Shown here one piece after another: positions 1 through 9,745 of a DNA stretch of 64,000 bases. Under the pieces are notes generated by a model. It had not been told where the DNA came from and ran no database searches. It worked only from the letters and a program-made list of their open reading frames with translations. A program made the translations under genes and the position numbers. Source of the stretch: Dictyophora rubrovolvata (lineage: Eukaryota > Basidiomycota > Agaricomycetes > Phallales > Phallaceae); the NCBI GenBank assembly GCA_029959195.1, contig CP114124.1, positions 2,333,102 to 2,397,101 of the forward strand, written 5' to 3'. Numbering within the stretch: the first letter of the stretch is position 1; every line of letters begins with the position of its first letter.

Positions 1-495
1 CGGTGTAACGCTTCCTACTTCAACCCACCCGAAACCGAGGCTGAATAGGCCGTCTATGACCTCCCCGTCTTTATCAAATCCAGCGGCCAGCCCAATTGGA
101 TTCGATAGTTGATTCCCCCAAAGCTACAAGAAGAATAAGTAAAAGAGAAAGATAGAGTTTAGCCAGTCACTCACCTCAAGAGCGAGTCGTTCATCGTCCA
201 CACCACGGTCTTGAGGAGCCCAGCCGGAACGTAAAATTTTGATCGCTAGCTTGTGTGAAGTTTCCGCATCGACAACATTTCTCAATATCGGCGTAAAGAA
301 ATAACGATGAATAGCAGAGCGCGAATCGAAGTAGTAAACAAGGAATAATGTGCCCCCAGCTACCAGAGCAGCCGCAGATCCAAACCGCAGAACTGGAGAT
401 GATTTTGAGCTTGAAAAGAATATGGACCGAGTACTAGGAGGAGTAAGATTTGTTCGCGCTTTGACGAATAGTCTGGACGAGAGACGGAAGCTCAT
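1..495 (-). CDS. Dihydroorotate dehydrogenase, class 2, mitochondrial (partial, 5' end only)
   Basis: This is the N-terminal part of a quinone-dependent dihydroorotate dehydrogenase, which makes orotate in pyrimidine synthesis at the mitochondrial inner membrane. Exon 1 runs 495..175 and starts at the first ATG. It encodes an Arg/Ser-rich presequence, a hydrophobic membrane segment (about residues 40-56, ending FLVYYF) and the helical entry region with HKLAIKIL. A 51-nt intron (174..124, GTGAGT..TAG) leads to exon 2 (123 to beyond the left edge), which reads [15 protein letters not shown] and then [11 protein letters not shown]. Those are the family's FMN-barrel entry signatures. The presequence and membrane helix set it apart from the soluble class-1 enzyme found in some fungi. 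The catalytic serine and the C-terminus lie outside the window. Confidence 0.93.
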
Positions 496-831
496 GAAAG
501 CGAGGGTTGCTGAGTCATCAAGTTACTCGGAAGGTTGCTTACTAAGATTTATTGGCCATTTCTAGTATCTACTAATCGAACTATCTACGAGGCCGGGGGC
601 ATCGCGTCTAAGAAATAACATTATGGAATTTGTTTCATCAAGAAGAAACGTGACACCAGTACTAGTAGGACTCATCATTGGAAGGCAGGATGTGTTGATG
701 CTACCCACGGGATGCTATGATTTTTATGTTTGCGTTACCTACCAAGTTTTAACTTGTTAATTGTTTACAGGATGCACATTGTATTCAACACGAGCCAAGT
801 ACATTGAATTCAATTACGTGGACGGAAATAT
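496..831. other. Intergenic: DHODH promoter side and hydrolase A 3' side
   Basis: These 336 bases lie upstream of the DHODH start and downstream of the hydrolase A stop. I see no open frame that continues a neighbour and no repeat. Confidence 0.6.
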
Positions 832-2086
832 TTACAACTTTGCACCAGTACATTCATTCAAAAATGATTCAAGAACACCAATCCAAACTTCCATATCGAA
901 GTACTCAAACCAAAGATGCCCGAAATTATAACTAGGAGCCTGGCCCCGTTTCGACCCTATGGTCACCAGCTGTGCATGGGGACACGCTCGCAAAATCTCT
1001 TCAGCAGAGTTGAATGAAGCAGAGTGGTCGTCCGTGCCATGAATGACCAGAATCTTTATGGATGGGTCTGTATACTTCAGTTCATCCACGAAAGTGAATT
1101 TAGATAGCTGAAAAAGGACCCGGATCTCGTTAGCTGAAAGTGTCGGCGAGTAGTATGGCTTACAGTTCTACGCTGCTCCACTTTGATGATCATTTAATAG
1201 CCGTAACACATCCGAAATGACTAGACCTACAAATAATGTCGAAAGGACTGTAGTTGGTTATTGAATTGTCATAGTAGACTTAACTCGAATGCTTACGGGT
1301 TGATTACAACATTGTCCTTCAATACCTTGAGTCGCACCTTATTTTCAGGCGCGGCGATCCATTTTGGACTGAGGGACAACTCCAACATTTCGCTGAGATA
1401 TGATTTTATCTGATTTTCTGACGAAAATTCGTGTCCATCGTTACCGACGTTCGCTGTTAACAATCGTTTCCTGTAATCTTTCATTGGAACAGAGGATGCA
1501 TACGTTGCAGTGAGTAAGGCATGATGAATACGGAAAGGTAATTCATAGGGATTGGTGGGATGCCTGTGAAAAAGCAAGATCTGTTGCAAAAGTACGCATG
1601 TTCTGGTGTAAACTGGCGTCACTGGGGCTTGCTTCAATTTTCCTACCACCCATAGAATACCCTAGAACATCGATATCCGTCCATCCAAGCCTTTCTATGA
1701 GGGTAACATCTCTCGCTAATAATTCAATGCTGAACCTGTCACGAGCCTTGGGGGTAGAGTGCGTCGATAAGCCCATTCCCCTTAAGAAAACCGATTGGTC
1801 ATAATGGAAAGTATTCTATAAAAAAAAAGAAAGACGGACCTATGGTCAAATGTCAAGACTTGGAAAAAAATTTTGTTTCAGTTCAAAAAATTCAGAGTAA
1901 CAAGGTTTTACCAGTCCGTTTTGTGCTGAAATGAGGCAATAGCCGGGACCAATCGACTTGGGTGCAGGCCGCGCCCACGATGAGAACAAGCGGCAGAGCC
2001 TGTTTCTTGACCAGACGTTCTCTCCCGTGTACAGTGTAAGCGAGTTTGGCACCATCTGCCAAAATCAAATATTCGGGCTTGAACAT
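832..2086 (-). CDS. Alpha/beta-hydrolase paralog A, probably splice-damaged
   Basis: This is an alpha/beta-hydrolase fold protein, the first of three paralogs in the window. Its substrate cannot be inferred. Exons by homology with the other copies are 2086..1912, 1858..1840 (19 nt, giving VLTFDHR), 1780..1647, 1597..1297, 1247..1231 (17 nt), 1180..1164 (17 nt) and 1107..832. The nucleophile elbow reads GYSMGG. The acid turn reads IHGTDDH, and the histidine lies in FGHLWFEYF. If spliced like its sisters it would be 312 aa. However, the acceptor before the fourth exon, which is TAG in copies B and C, reads AT here (1599-1598). The nearest usable AG (TACACCAG, 7 nt further 5') shifts the frame and reaches a stop within about 40 codons. 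The copy is therefore either a young pseudogene, a sequencing error, or spliced in an unusual way. An in-frame ATG upstream at 2170 is an alternative start. Confidence 0.72.
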
Positions 2087-2701
2087 TGAACTATTGTGTG
2101 GCCTGGAGTTACACTTGTGCTTATTTATACCCCCACGCACCACCTGAATGAATGCGACAGCTTGACTCATTCATGCGCTATATGATACATGGTGTAAGGG
2201 TCGGTGCCCGTGTGTAGCGAGACGACGTCACCATTCGTTTGTCGTCCTTGAGGTATTTTTAGCTCCTTTGTGCGCATTCGCGCACTTCCATCTTCCTTTA
2301 TTTATCCCTCCTTTATGTTCCTTCCTTTATGCTCGTTTTCTTTGTCTGTAGTACATTCACTTTTATTCTATAAAAGTCTCATGTACATACAGAGTTTCAT
2401 TGTAGATCTATCTGATATTTATTTTATATCCTCTGCCACTTTCCTCGTGCGACGTTCGCGCAGGTTTACAATGGTGAGTTTGACGTGTCCGACAGATCTT
2501 CTTTGAATTAATCCAATACGAATTTCCAGGCTTTCAGCCTCAGTTTAAATCGATGTCTTCGTTGTATATCATGGTCAACATACTCAATTTATTTGGACAC
2601 GTGCCTGACCGGGATGAAAATTTTTTTAAAAAAAGCTTTTATAACGGCAAACACATTTTATTGTTACAAATTAGATTTCCGAGCGGTCTTTATTCGATTT
2701 G
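2087..2701. other. Intergenic between hydrolase A and GH12
   Basis: This region is upstream of hydrolase A and downstream of the GH12 stop. It is pyrimidine-rich around 2280-2460 with no convincing coding frame or repeat. Confidence 0.55.
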
Positions 2702-3685
2702 TTATTCGATGGAAAGGCTGTAAGAACTTGTTGTCAATGTAGCATTGCCGCTCGTCGCTTCCGTGCCAGCCTGTGCAGTAACGAGATACTGAGAAGACGA
2801 AACGCCCTCATGTTGAACCAAGTACTGTGGGTGTTGTCAGTTGCATAAATCAGGAATATAAGAATTCAAATAAGACATGCCTGGAAGAATGGGAATATAT
2901 CGGCATTAAAGCTTGTTACTGTTCCAGAAGTAGGCAGGAATGAAAACACATTGTTCGCGCCATTGGAACCGCTGTACAAATTCCATGTGTGTCCCCCCAA
3001 GCTGATACTAGATGCAACGGGGACAGGTTGTCCGTTTGAACCGTACTGCGCCGAAATGGGTCCTGCATTGAAGTTCGCAAGCCAAATCATAATTTCGTTG
3101 ACGTTTGAGCCTCCTGGAGAGTTAGACGTGAACATGTCAAACGCTACGTCAGCCACAATTGATGTGGATGAAATGGACCAGTCCCAAACAGCCTTTTTCG
3201 TAGTGAGCCAGATACGCATTAGCAAATGCCAAAAAGAGTGGTTAAACGTACAGGCATCTTCTTGATTGCACTGAGTTGTTTGTTGATGCCTGTGTTGAGT
3301 TGTATGTTAGTGAAGCTCTTCACACCGGTTCCGCCAACCCAGTCAGAAGTAACCTAAAGAAACAATTGTGTAATCCTTAAATAATAATACGAGAGATTGT
3401 GCAGGTTTATCTGACCTTCCAGGATACGGTATTCCCATTAAGACTGACAATTTGGGCACAATCCGTACCAGATGTCGCACCAGAAGCACCCCACTGATCG
3501 AGGAGAAGCGAGTAATTGCCAGTCGTGACGGTATCCCATTGGCCACAGTGCTGGATCGTTTAGTGTGTTGTTATGAGAACAAAAAAAATACTGACCAAGG
3601 AAGTGTCGATATTTTGTTTGATTGGAGATGATCTAACTAGTCTGAGCACGAGGGGGAAAAGGCCAAGAATAGCAAATATCTTCAT
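2702..3685 (-). CDS. Secreted GH12 endoglucanase (cellulase/xyloglucanase family)
   Basis: This is a glycoside hydrolase family 12 enzyme, which cleaves beta-1,4-glucan or xyloglucan outside the cell. The start at 3685 gives a hydrophobic signal peptide (MKIFAILGLFPLVLRL). The mature part contains CGQWDTVTTGNYSLL, TSDWVGG, then DMFTSNSPGGSNVNEIMIWLA with the catalytic nucleophile Glu (E of NEIMIWL). It ends with YLVQHEGVSSSQYLVTAQAGTE, whose final Glu is the acid/base. Family-typical KLTTSSYS-like residues precede the TAA at 2704..2702. There are five exons. The last intron begins GCATGT instead of GT (exon ends FFQ at 2881, next exon starts 2826 with YLVQ), so it is a GC-AG intron. The predicted size is close to the usual 230-250 aa. 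The gene lies between two alpha/beta-hydrolase paralogs with no evident shared promoter. Confidence 0.93.
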
Positions 3686-4456
3686 AGCTGCTGAAGTGTT
3701 GTGATGAAGGGGTCTGAGTTCAGAAATAAAGGTCTTATTTAAACATGAGAGTCATTTCCGAGATTTCAACTGGAATCTGCTAAATTCATCTTGGTATTCG
3801 AATAAAAGCCTCGTGACCTCACTAGCAGTCTGCTCGCGTAACTTCTCGAACATGAAGTCTAACCTATGAAGAGCATTCATGTTGTTTTGTGTGGAGCGAA
3901 GAAATGAAAATAGCATACATCGATTGTGGCGCAGTTATGACAAACATTATAACTGGAACGTCTAGTTTCGGAACCAGTAGTCACGTATAAAGTCAAGATT
4001 AGCCTATTTCGCGGTGAATCATCATACAACGTGGCGCCATGCAATTTGGATGATTTGATGTTGTCGTTTCCGAAATTTTATGTTTGACGTATTTAATATC
4101 GAAAATTGACCGCGATCCACTAAAGTGACGGAACAGTGGCCAAAAGGCTGCCGGCGAACTTGAAGGAGTCAAAGAGAAAGTTGCGATCCATGCTTACGTA
4201 ATGTGGTTACCGTCTTGCTGTCCTCAAGTTGTCTGATATCTCTTCCAAGGTTCAATTTTTTCAATTTTATTTCAGACCCTTACCTTTGGTGGTCTTTGCG
4301 CTAAAAGTGATGGAATCTGCGGTGGCCCCGTACGGCGTAGACTCTAGAGACTGAGAATTGTCATCACGTGGTTACGGATTGTCGTCGCCGAAGGCAGTTC
4401 TAAAGAGACGAGTCCTTATTCGCATCTCTGACAGCTTCCAACAGATCAAACTGATC
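3686..4456. other. Intergenic, divergent promoters of GH12 and hydrolase B
   Basis: This 0.77-kb region serves two divergent genes. A TTTAAATA-like box sits about 50 nt upstream of the GH12 start, read on the minus strand near 3740. Nothing else is recognised. Confidence 0.5.
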
Positions 4457-5728
4457 ATGTCTACGCAGAGGTACTTCGACCTATCAGATGGCGCGAAACT
4501 TGCCTATGATATTTATGAGGAGGAGCATCTAAATAACAAAGAGACCAAAACCCGTCCACTTGTCCTTTTCGGCGGTGTTGCTAGTACCAAAGATGATTGG
4601 GCGCGATTACTACCCCATCTTAGTAAAACACGAACTGGTATATTTGTTTGTTTGGTCTTTGTCACACATTGAATAGCTGACGAATTAATCGTCATTTGTA
4701 TCAGTTTTGACGTTTGATTATAGGTTCTCAATTAATTGTTATTATCCAGTTTCAAGTTATGAGTCTAACACATTTTAGAGGAATCGGGTTATCTACATTT
4801 TCTACTCCTGAGAAAGCTGATAAATTCGATATTGAATCATTAGCCCGGGACGCGGTTGCTCTCATCGAGAGTTTTAAATGGCCAGAAGTCGATATCGTAG
4901 CGCTTTCTATGGGTGGTATGTTTGATCAAAAATAGACTTCAACTTCTCTAAATCCAAAGTAGGCACAGTCCTGCAACAGATGTTACTTTCTCATGTGCAT
5001 CCTACTGCTCCTTCCCAATTGCCTTTTCGCATTCGCCATGCAGTTCTTTCCGCAACCTTTGCATCCCCCATTCCTCCGGAGTATCACCCGAAACCTCTTC
5101 CCAAGGCGACTGGAGTCGGCAATAGCTCAGGCACGGGGCCTGAGGATCCTGTCCGGCCGCTCCTTGAAGCTTCTTTAGGACCTAAATGGATCGCCGCACC
5201 GGAAAATCAGGAAAGGTTCAAGGTGTGGCTAGAGAATTCTCTTAAGAATAGGTATGTTTTAGAAATGCATCCTCATGTTACTTGTGTATAATCAAGAAAC
5301 GAAATATTAGACCCTTCCCGACCGTGAGTGAGTATTCTTTATCTTTATCTTTTCTTGGTTTTAAATGACCCTGGAAATTATTCACCAGTGAGACAGCGCA
5401 AAATGGTAAGTTATCTTCTCGATCACCTAAGAATTATTGTGCACGCACGATCTAACGAATTCTATCCTTTCAGATCGCTAAATTCTCTTTTGTTGACAAC
5501 CTGGCGGCCATTGAGTTAAACACAGAAGTCCTCGTGATTCATGGGGTGGACGATGTTGTTGTTCCGTTTTGTATGGCGGAAGAAATTCTTCGGGCATGCC
5601 CACAGGCGCGACTTGTATCTATAGGCTCCAAGCGAGGTCAGGTTCCTAGTTATTCATTTGGACATCTCTGGTACGAGTACTTTGATGTGGATGTTTGGGT
5701 TGGAGTTCTGGACGTCTTCTGCGGGTGA
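4457..5728 (+). CDS. Alpha/beta-hydrolase paralog B
   Basis: This is an alpha/beta-hydrolase of 304 aa with substrate unknown. Exons are 4457..4637, 4705..4723 (19-nt microexon, VLTFDYR), 4779..4915, 4963..5251, 5311..5327 (17 nt), 5389..5405 (17 nt) and 5474..5728. All phases close and the sum is divisible by three. The oxyanion region is LVLFGGVAST. The nucleophile elbow is ALSMGG, with Ala in place of the usual first Gly. The acid is in IHGVDDVVVPF and the histidine in FGHLWYEYF. An internal block RPFPTVMRQRKM is assembled from the two 17-nt exons. The start at 4457 aligns with the other copies; an upstream in-frame ATG at 4358 is possible. Intron positions and microexon lengths match hydrolases A and C exactly, so the family spread by DNA-level duplication. 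Confidence 0.88.
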
Positions 5729-6013
5729 ATCACAGCTTTTTGTACTTCCGACTAACTTATTTAATGGACTGTAGACTATCAATGCAATTGATTTCTAAAT
5801 TTTGAAACTTTGTGCTCATACAATCCATGAATTGTTTCCTGGTGGTGGCCCAAAGATATTATGCGGTGTACGTACTGAATCAGTCCCGTTAGTTTAAATT
5901 GACAAATACCCAGCCAAAGCTTTCTGAATAATTCGTCAAAAGTTTCATTGATAAAACTACTTCTACAGGCTCCTACGAGTGCATATATTCTCATACATAT
6001 GTATAATTTCATT
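5729..6013. other. Intergenic, convergent 3' ends
   Basis: This is a short AT-rich spacer between the convergent stops of hydrolase B and the next minus-strand gene. No gene is seen. Confidence 0.5.
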
Positions 6014-7132
6014 TCATCCAAAAACCTTCCACCAAGCCTGTTCTTTCTTGCGTTCTATAACAGCAGCCCTGACTGCAGCCGTATAGTGCGGCAGTGTCCT
6101 TTTAGAGTAACCTCTCACAACACCTTGACGACGGAATATCTCGTCGTTATCCTCCGTTTCTGTCATAGAAGGGAGAAATGATACATATTCACCGCTGACT
6201 TCTGGGTCTTGCCATGCGACTTTCTTGGTACCTGTACAAAATTCGATTGCGGAGGCTTTCGTTGTCGTTGCATATACTACGTTGCTTCTGCAGTCCAAAA
6301 AAAAAAAAGATCAGCATTCAGGCAGTGTTTTTGGAATAAAAACAAAAAGCATACGAGTATATCTTTTCCATTTTCCTTGGTCTAGGATTTTTAATATCAA
6401 ATTGCCCCTTTAGTTGAGGTCTTTTCTTCAAAACCCGCGAGCGGCAGGCGAGGTCGCCTTTTTCAGCTTTCTCAAATGGTGGGGTAAAATTGGAAAAATG
6501 AACCCTAATTCAAAGTATGGGTGAATGTAAACTTAAGTAAAATGTGTTCTTAATCTCACTTTTCATCATTAGGTTCCGTGTCGAGCGAAGATCTCGTTGA
6601 TATGGTGGCCGTGTCACTGGGAGTCTTGCACCAAGATGACGTATTAGTAGTCGGAAAAAATACCTCATTCAGCTTTGACGAGCAGGTGTCTGACTTTACG
6701 GGAACTCCCTGGGACACATTGGTGTGATAGGACAGAGGATCGTGTTCATTAATAACGATTTCACTATGCAGCCGCCCACGTTTGATTATTATACCATTGC
6801 AACTGAAATATTTTGCAGACTTACCCCTTTTCCCCAAGTTCTGTGGATGAAAGCAAGAGGTCGCCCGACTTCAAAGTCTTACTCTGATATGGTGGGCAAG
6901 GGGAATTGTAGGTAAGCGAAGGAAGGTTATTCAACCCTGATTCAGAACTTGGCACTGCGTGGGTATTAGCAGAGAGCAGTGTTGTCGCCTTCGCTGATGA
7001 TAGTAATTTTTTCATAAATTCATGATAAGGTTTCGAGGCTTCTTTTTTAGAGAATTCTGTGTATGAATTTTCATCAACTTTGAACCGAAAACGTCCTGGA
7101 ACTTCGACATAGTAAGGAGAGAACGTAGCCAT
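6014..7132 (-). CDS. Uncharacterised protein, 311 aa, four exons
   Basis: I do not recognise this protein. Exons 7132..6825, 6763..6560, 6504..6355 and 6287..6014 join in phase with consensus sites (GTAAGT, GTGAGA and GTATGC donors) to give 311 codons. It starts MATFSPYYVEVPGRFRFKVDE. It has a Ser/Pro/Thr-rich middle, a basic patch around CRSRVLKKRPQLKGQFD, and a C-terminal segment with VAWQDPEVSGEYVSFLPSM and a Lys/Trp-rich end. There is no signal peptide or membrane segment. The C-terminal block looks the most constrained. The alternative is two separate short genes, but the clean phase agreement at three junctions favours one. Confidence 0.62.
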
Positions 7133-7430
7133 TTCAACTTGAGTTTAAGAGAAGGAAGGATAGAGTAAAAGGGGGGCAAAGTGTATAATTAGTGAAGAGA
7201 CAGTCAGGTGAGAATGTTAAGTGTATTGTAGCAGGATGCTTTTTATTCTCTTACGGCACTTCGTCTTGGACCTTTGTTCAACATAGTGGACGAGCATGGG
7301 ACGTGTGATTGAATAATGTCCACAACGCTAACGCAATATTATGGACACTGGACACTGGCACATGGACGAAGTATGGATATACGTTGCAACATGTTCCGTA
7401 ATGGAGTGACCTACACCCATAGGCCTCCTC
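7133..7430. other. Intergenic
   Basis: This holds the promoter of the 311-aa gene and the 3' region of the small basic-protein gene. A TATAATTA-like box lies near 7183-7190 on the minus strand. Confidence 0.4.
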
Positions 7431-7898
7431 CTACGCCTTCCCTTTCCTCGAGCCCTCCTTCCGTCGGCCAATTTGACGGGGAAATGCATGGACGGCCCTT
7501 CTCAGCAGTCTACGTAGCTTCCATTTTCGTCTACTTCGATGCCGAGACGGCGCCGGCCTGAAGAATGTCCTCATGTCCTCTTGTGTGGCCACACTACTGG
7601 GGCGTTCTAGCATACTAAATAAAGGAGATAGTTCAACGTTGTTCATAAAAGCTCTTTGAAAAGACAAAACTCACTCAAGAGGATAAAATTCCCAATCATT
7701 GTCATTCGCATTAGTTGTATCAGCGAGAGATATCTCAATTCTAATACAACGCGGTGGGGCAACGATTTGACCAACCATCTCTAAGAATCGTAAACTTCGT
7801 CTTCGTTTGGACCTATTGTCGACGCCGGTTCTCGCAATTTCGGGTGTATATACATCTTCGTCAATGAATGTGCGGACACTGCGAAGGCTTTGTGGCAT
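7431..7898 (-). CDS. Small Arg-rich protein, uncharacterised
   Basis: Two exons (7898..7675 and 7614..7431) joined by a 60-nt GTGAGT..TAG intron give 135 aa. The N-terminal half is mixed, while the C-terminal half is strongly basic (SRHRSRRKWKLRRLLRRAV and a Lys/Arg tail). There is no membrane segment. I recognise no family. A nuclear or nucleolar protein is possible from composition alone. The model could be incomplete at the 5' end. Confidence 0.45.
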
Positions 7899-8421
7899 TT
7901 AGAGGAGTGAAAAAGCAATCAAAGAGGACTGCTACAAATCGGGGGCGTACAAAGCTAGTTGAGATATTGATATTTTACTCGGATTGCCCTGGCTATATCT
8001 TCTCCGACCTCTTTTGTTTGACCAGCATTACCGATTGCAGAAAAACAACGACCGTCGGGGTTGACCGCTCTTCAGTCTCTTCAGTCGTGCCGGTCAGCCT
8101 GGAGTCATTTCGAATGGCAGCCGAGTTGATAATTGGCTGATAATTGATTCACGTTTATTATGCGGTTGAAAGGAGAACCGAGCGCGTCCTTTTTTTTCCG
8201 TTTGTTTTGCTGAGATTGCAATGGGCGAGAGCACAGCAATTTTATTGTTTACAACTCGGTTCGGAGTTTGAAATAAAAAAACATTTCGCCAGGGCTACAA
8301 TAAAACAAACAGAAAACGCGTACTACTAGCTCAACTTCGCCTGGACAAAAAGAAAATGACGAACAGAATGGTCGATAAACCGATAATCGACGATTCATTA
8401 GAAAGGGGTGTACTTCAAGGC
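7899..8421. other. Intergenic, nothing recognised
   Basis: This 0.5-kb stretch contains only short open frames without codon structure that links to a neighbour. No repeats are seen. Confidence 0.4.
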
Positions 8422-8658
8422 CTATCGCTCAAGTTCGGTATTTATGTACGGTGTCAATTCTCCTCGATAATATTCCATTAGCCACTTCACAGCCCTTGTC
8501 GCTAACGACATTGACCCAGGTAGTGATGAAGCCACTTTCAACTTTTGACCAGATTCTGCGTTCAACATTTGCTGTTTTTCAAGCAGCGTCAAACCGTGAC
8601 CCCAAGATATAGCGCTGCGCGTGAGCAATACGTATACACCGGTATGTGATGTGCCCAT
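8422..8658 (-). CDS. Possible short protein, 78 aa
   Basis: This single open frame begins with ATG and reads MGTSHTGVYVLLTRSAISWG, with an amphipathic helix-rich remainder (RAVKWLMEYYRGELTPY). It lies 90 nt downstream of the NadR-like gene on the same strand. No family is recognised. It could be a real small gene or a chance frame. Confidence 0.3.
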   Translation of the reverse strand: MGTSHTGVYVLLTRSAISWGHGLTLLEKQQMLNAESGQKLKVASSLPGSMSLATRAVKWLMEYYRGELTPYINTELER

Positions 8659-8748
8659 GTTGCTCGTGAAACTTGTAACATTAGATATGTTATGTCATAT
8701 ATACTGAAGTCCACAAGCTAACGTCAGGTATTGCATTCATTTTTGTCG

Positions 8749-9532
8749 TCAAATGTGGGATAAATATTGTGGTTTTGAGTCGTGAACGACTTTCTCACTG
8801 TCTATTTTATTTTCAGCAACAATCTTTCGCAAACTACACCGAAGTTCCTCAGTAGTCCGTAACATATTTTTAGCCACTGATACATACTGGGTATCCACCA
8901 TTGCAAGTCTGATTTGAAGATCCCTGGAAGACTCGGAAATTCTAATGCAAGGAATATTGAAACGTTCAATCATTCGCTGCATTCTATGAGAATATCTTTC
9001 CGGTTCCTCCAAAGATCTCACTCCATCATCATACACCCATTCTTTCACAAAAGGTAGCAGAACTTAGAGTCGTGTAAGTGGCAGAAAACTGGGTAACAAT
9101 AATTTTATCTTTCTCACCAAATAGAGAACTCCTATAGAACTGAATAGCTTGCTGCAATCCTTCGGATAACAATAATCTTCTCTCCATGACTGCAGCAGCC
9201 TCTGTCTCCTCCATTCCCGCGTAAACAATCGGATCCAGCGCCGATCTATCACTCAGAAATAAGATAGGCGACTCTTCTGTCACATCCCTATCCGCATTTT
9301 CTCGTGCCATCCTCTCTGCATTGAGCTGCCCGTCCAAGATCGCTTTCTGCATATCGAACGTCCCAACATCCTTCCTGCTAAATCCTTGTGTTCTCATGAC
9401 CGTACGCGCAACTTCTTTAATGTGACGAGAAGCAGGAATTCTATAATGATGTGCGAGCGCATCGCATGTCGTCGTTTTACCGCTGGACGAAGGCCCAACT
9501 ACAAAGACAGCTCTAGGCCTGTATGTCTTCAT
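8749..9532 (-). CDS. NadR/Ttd14-like P-loop NTPase (AAA_28 type)
   Basis: This is a predicted 242-aa P-loop nucleotide kinase or NTPase. The Walker A motif is GPSSSGKTT near residue 13. FLSDRSALDPIVYAG fits the acidic Walker B-like block of this family, and VKEWVYDDGVRS is the typical C-terminal lid segment. Exons 9532..9118 and 9062..8749 are joined by a 55-nt GTGAGA..AAG intron; without it the frame loses the LLPFVKEW block. The start at 9532 is the first ATG after the gene-proximal end of the promoter shared with the RdRP-helicase. In the 213-nt divergent spacer, no upstream exon closes in phase. The substrate is unknown. Bacterial NadR acts on nicotinamide riboside, but eukaryotic relatives have other or unknown roles. 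Confidence 0.75.
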
Positions 9533-9745
9533 ATCCAATGACGGTGTTGTCTGTCGACGAACCTGAGAGAAAATAAAAACAGGGACTAGTCTATTCTCAG
9601 TTGTTCAAACTCTAAACTTAAATTCGAGTCACACTCAAGCGCTGCGGCACCACGAAGCTTCTGAGCACGAGATGATAAGCCCTTGGTGGTACTATTTATT
9701 TTCCGCGTCTCCATTGTTCCCAGTTCTTCCTCGGCTTTCAACACC
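9533..9745. promoter_or_regulatory. Bidirectional promoter, NadR-like gene and RdRP-helicase
   Basis: The two start codons lie 213 nt apart in divergent orientation, so both genes must share this short region for initiation. No clear TATA box is visible. Confidence 0.5.
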
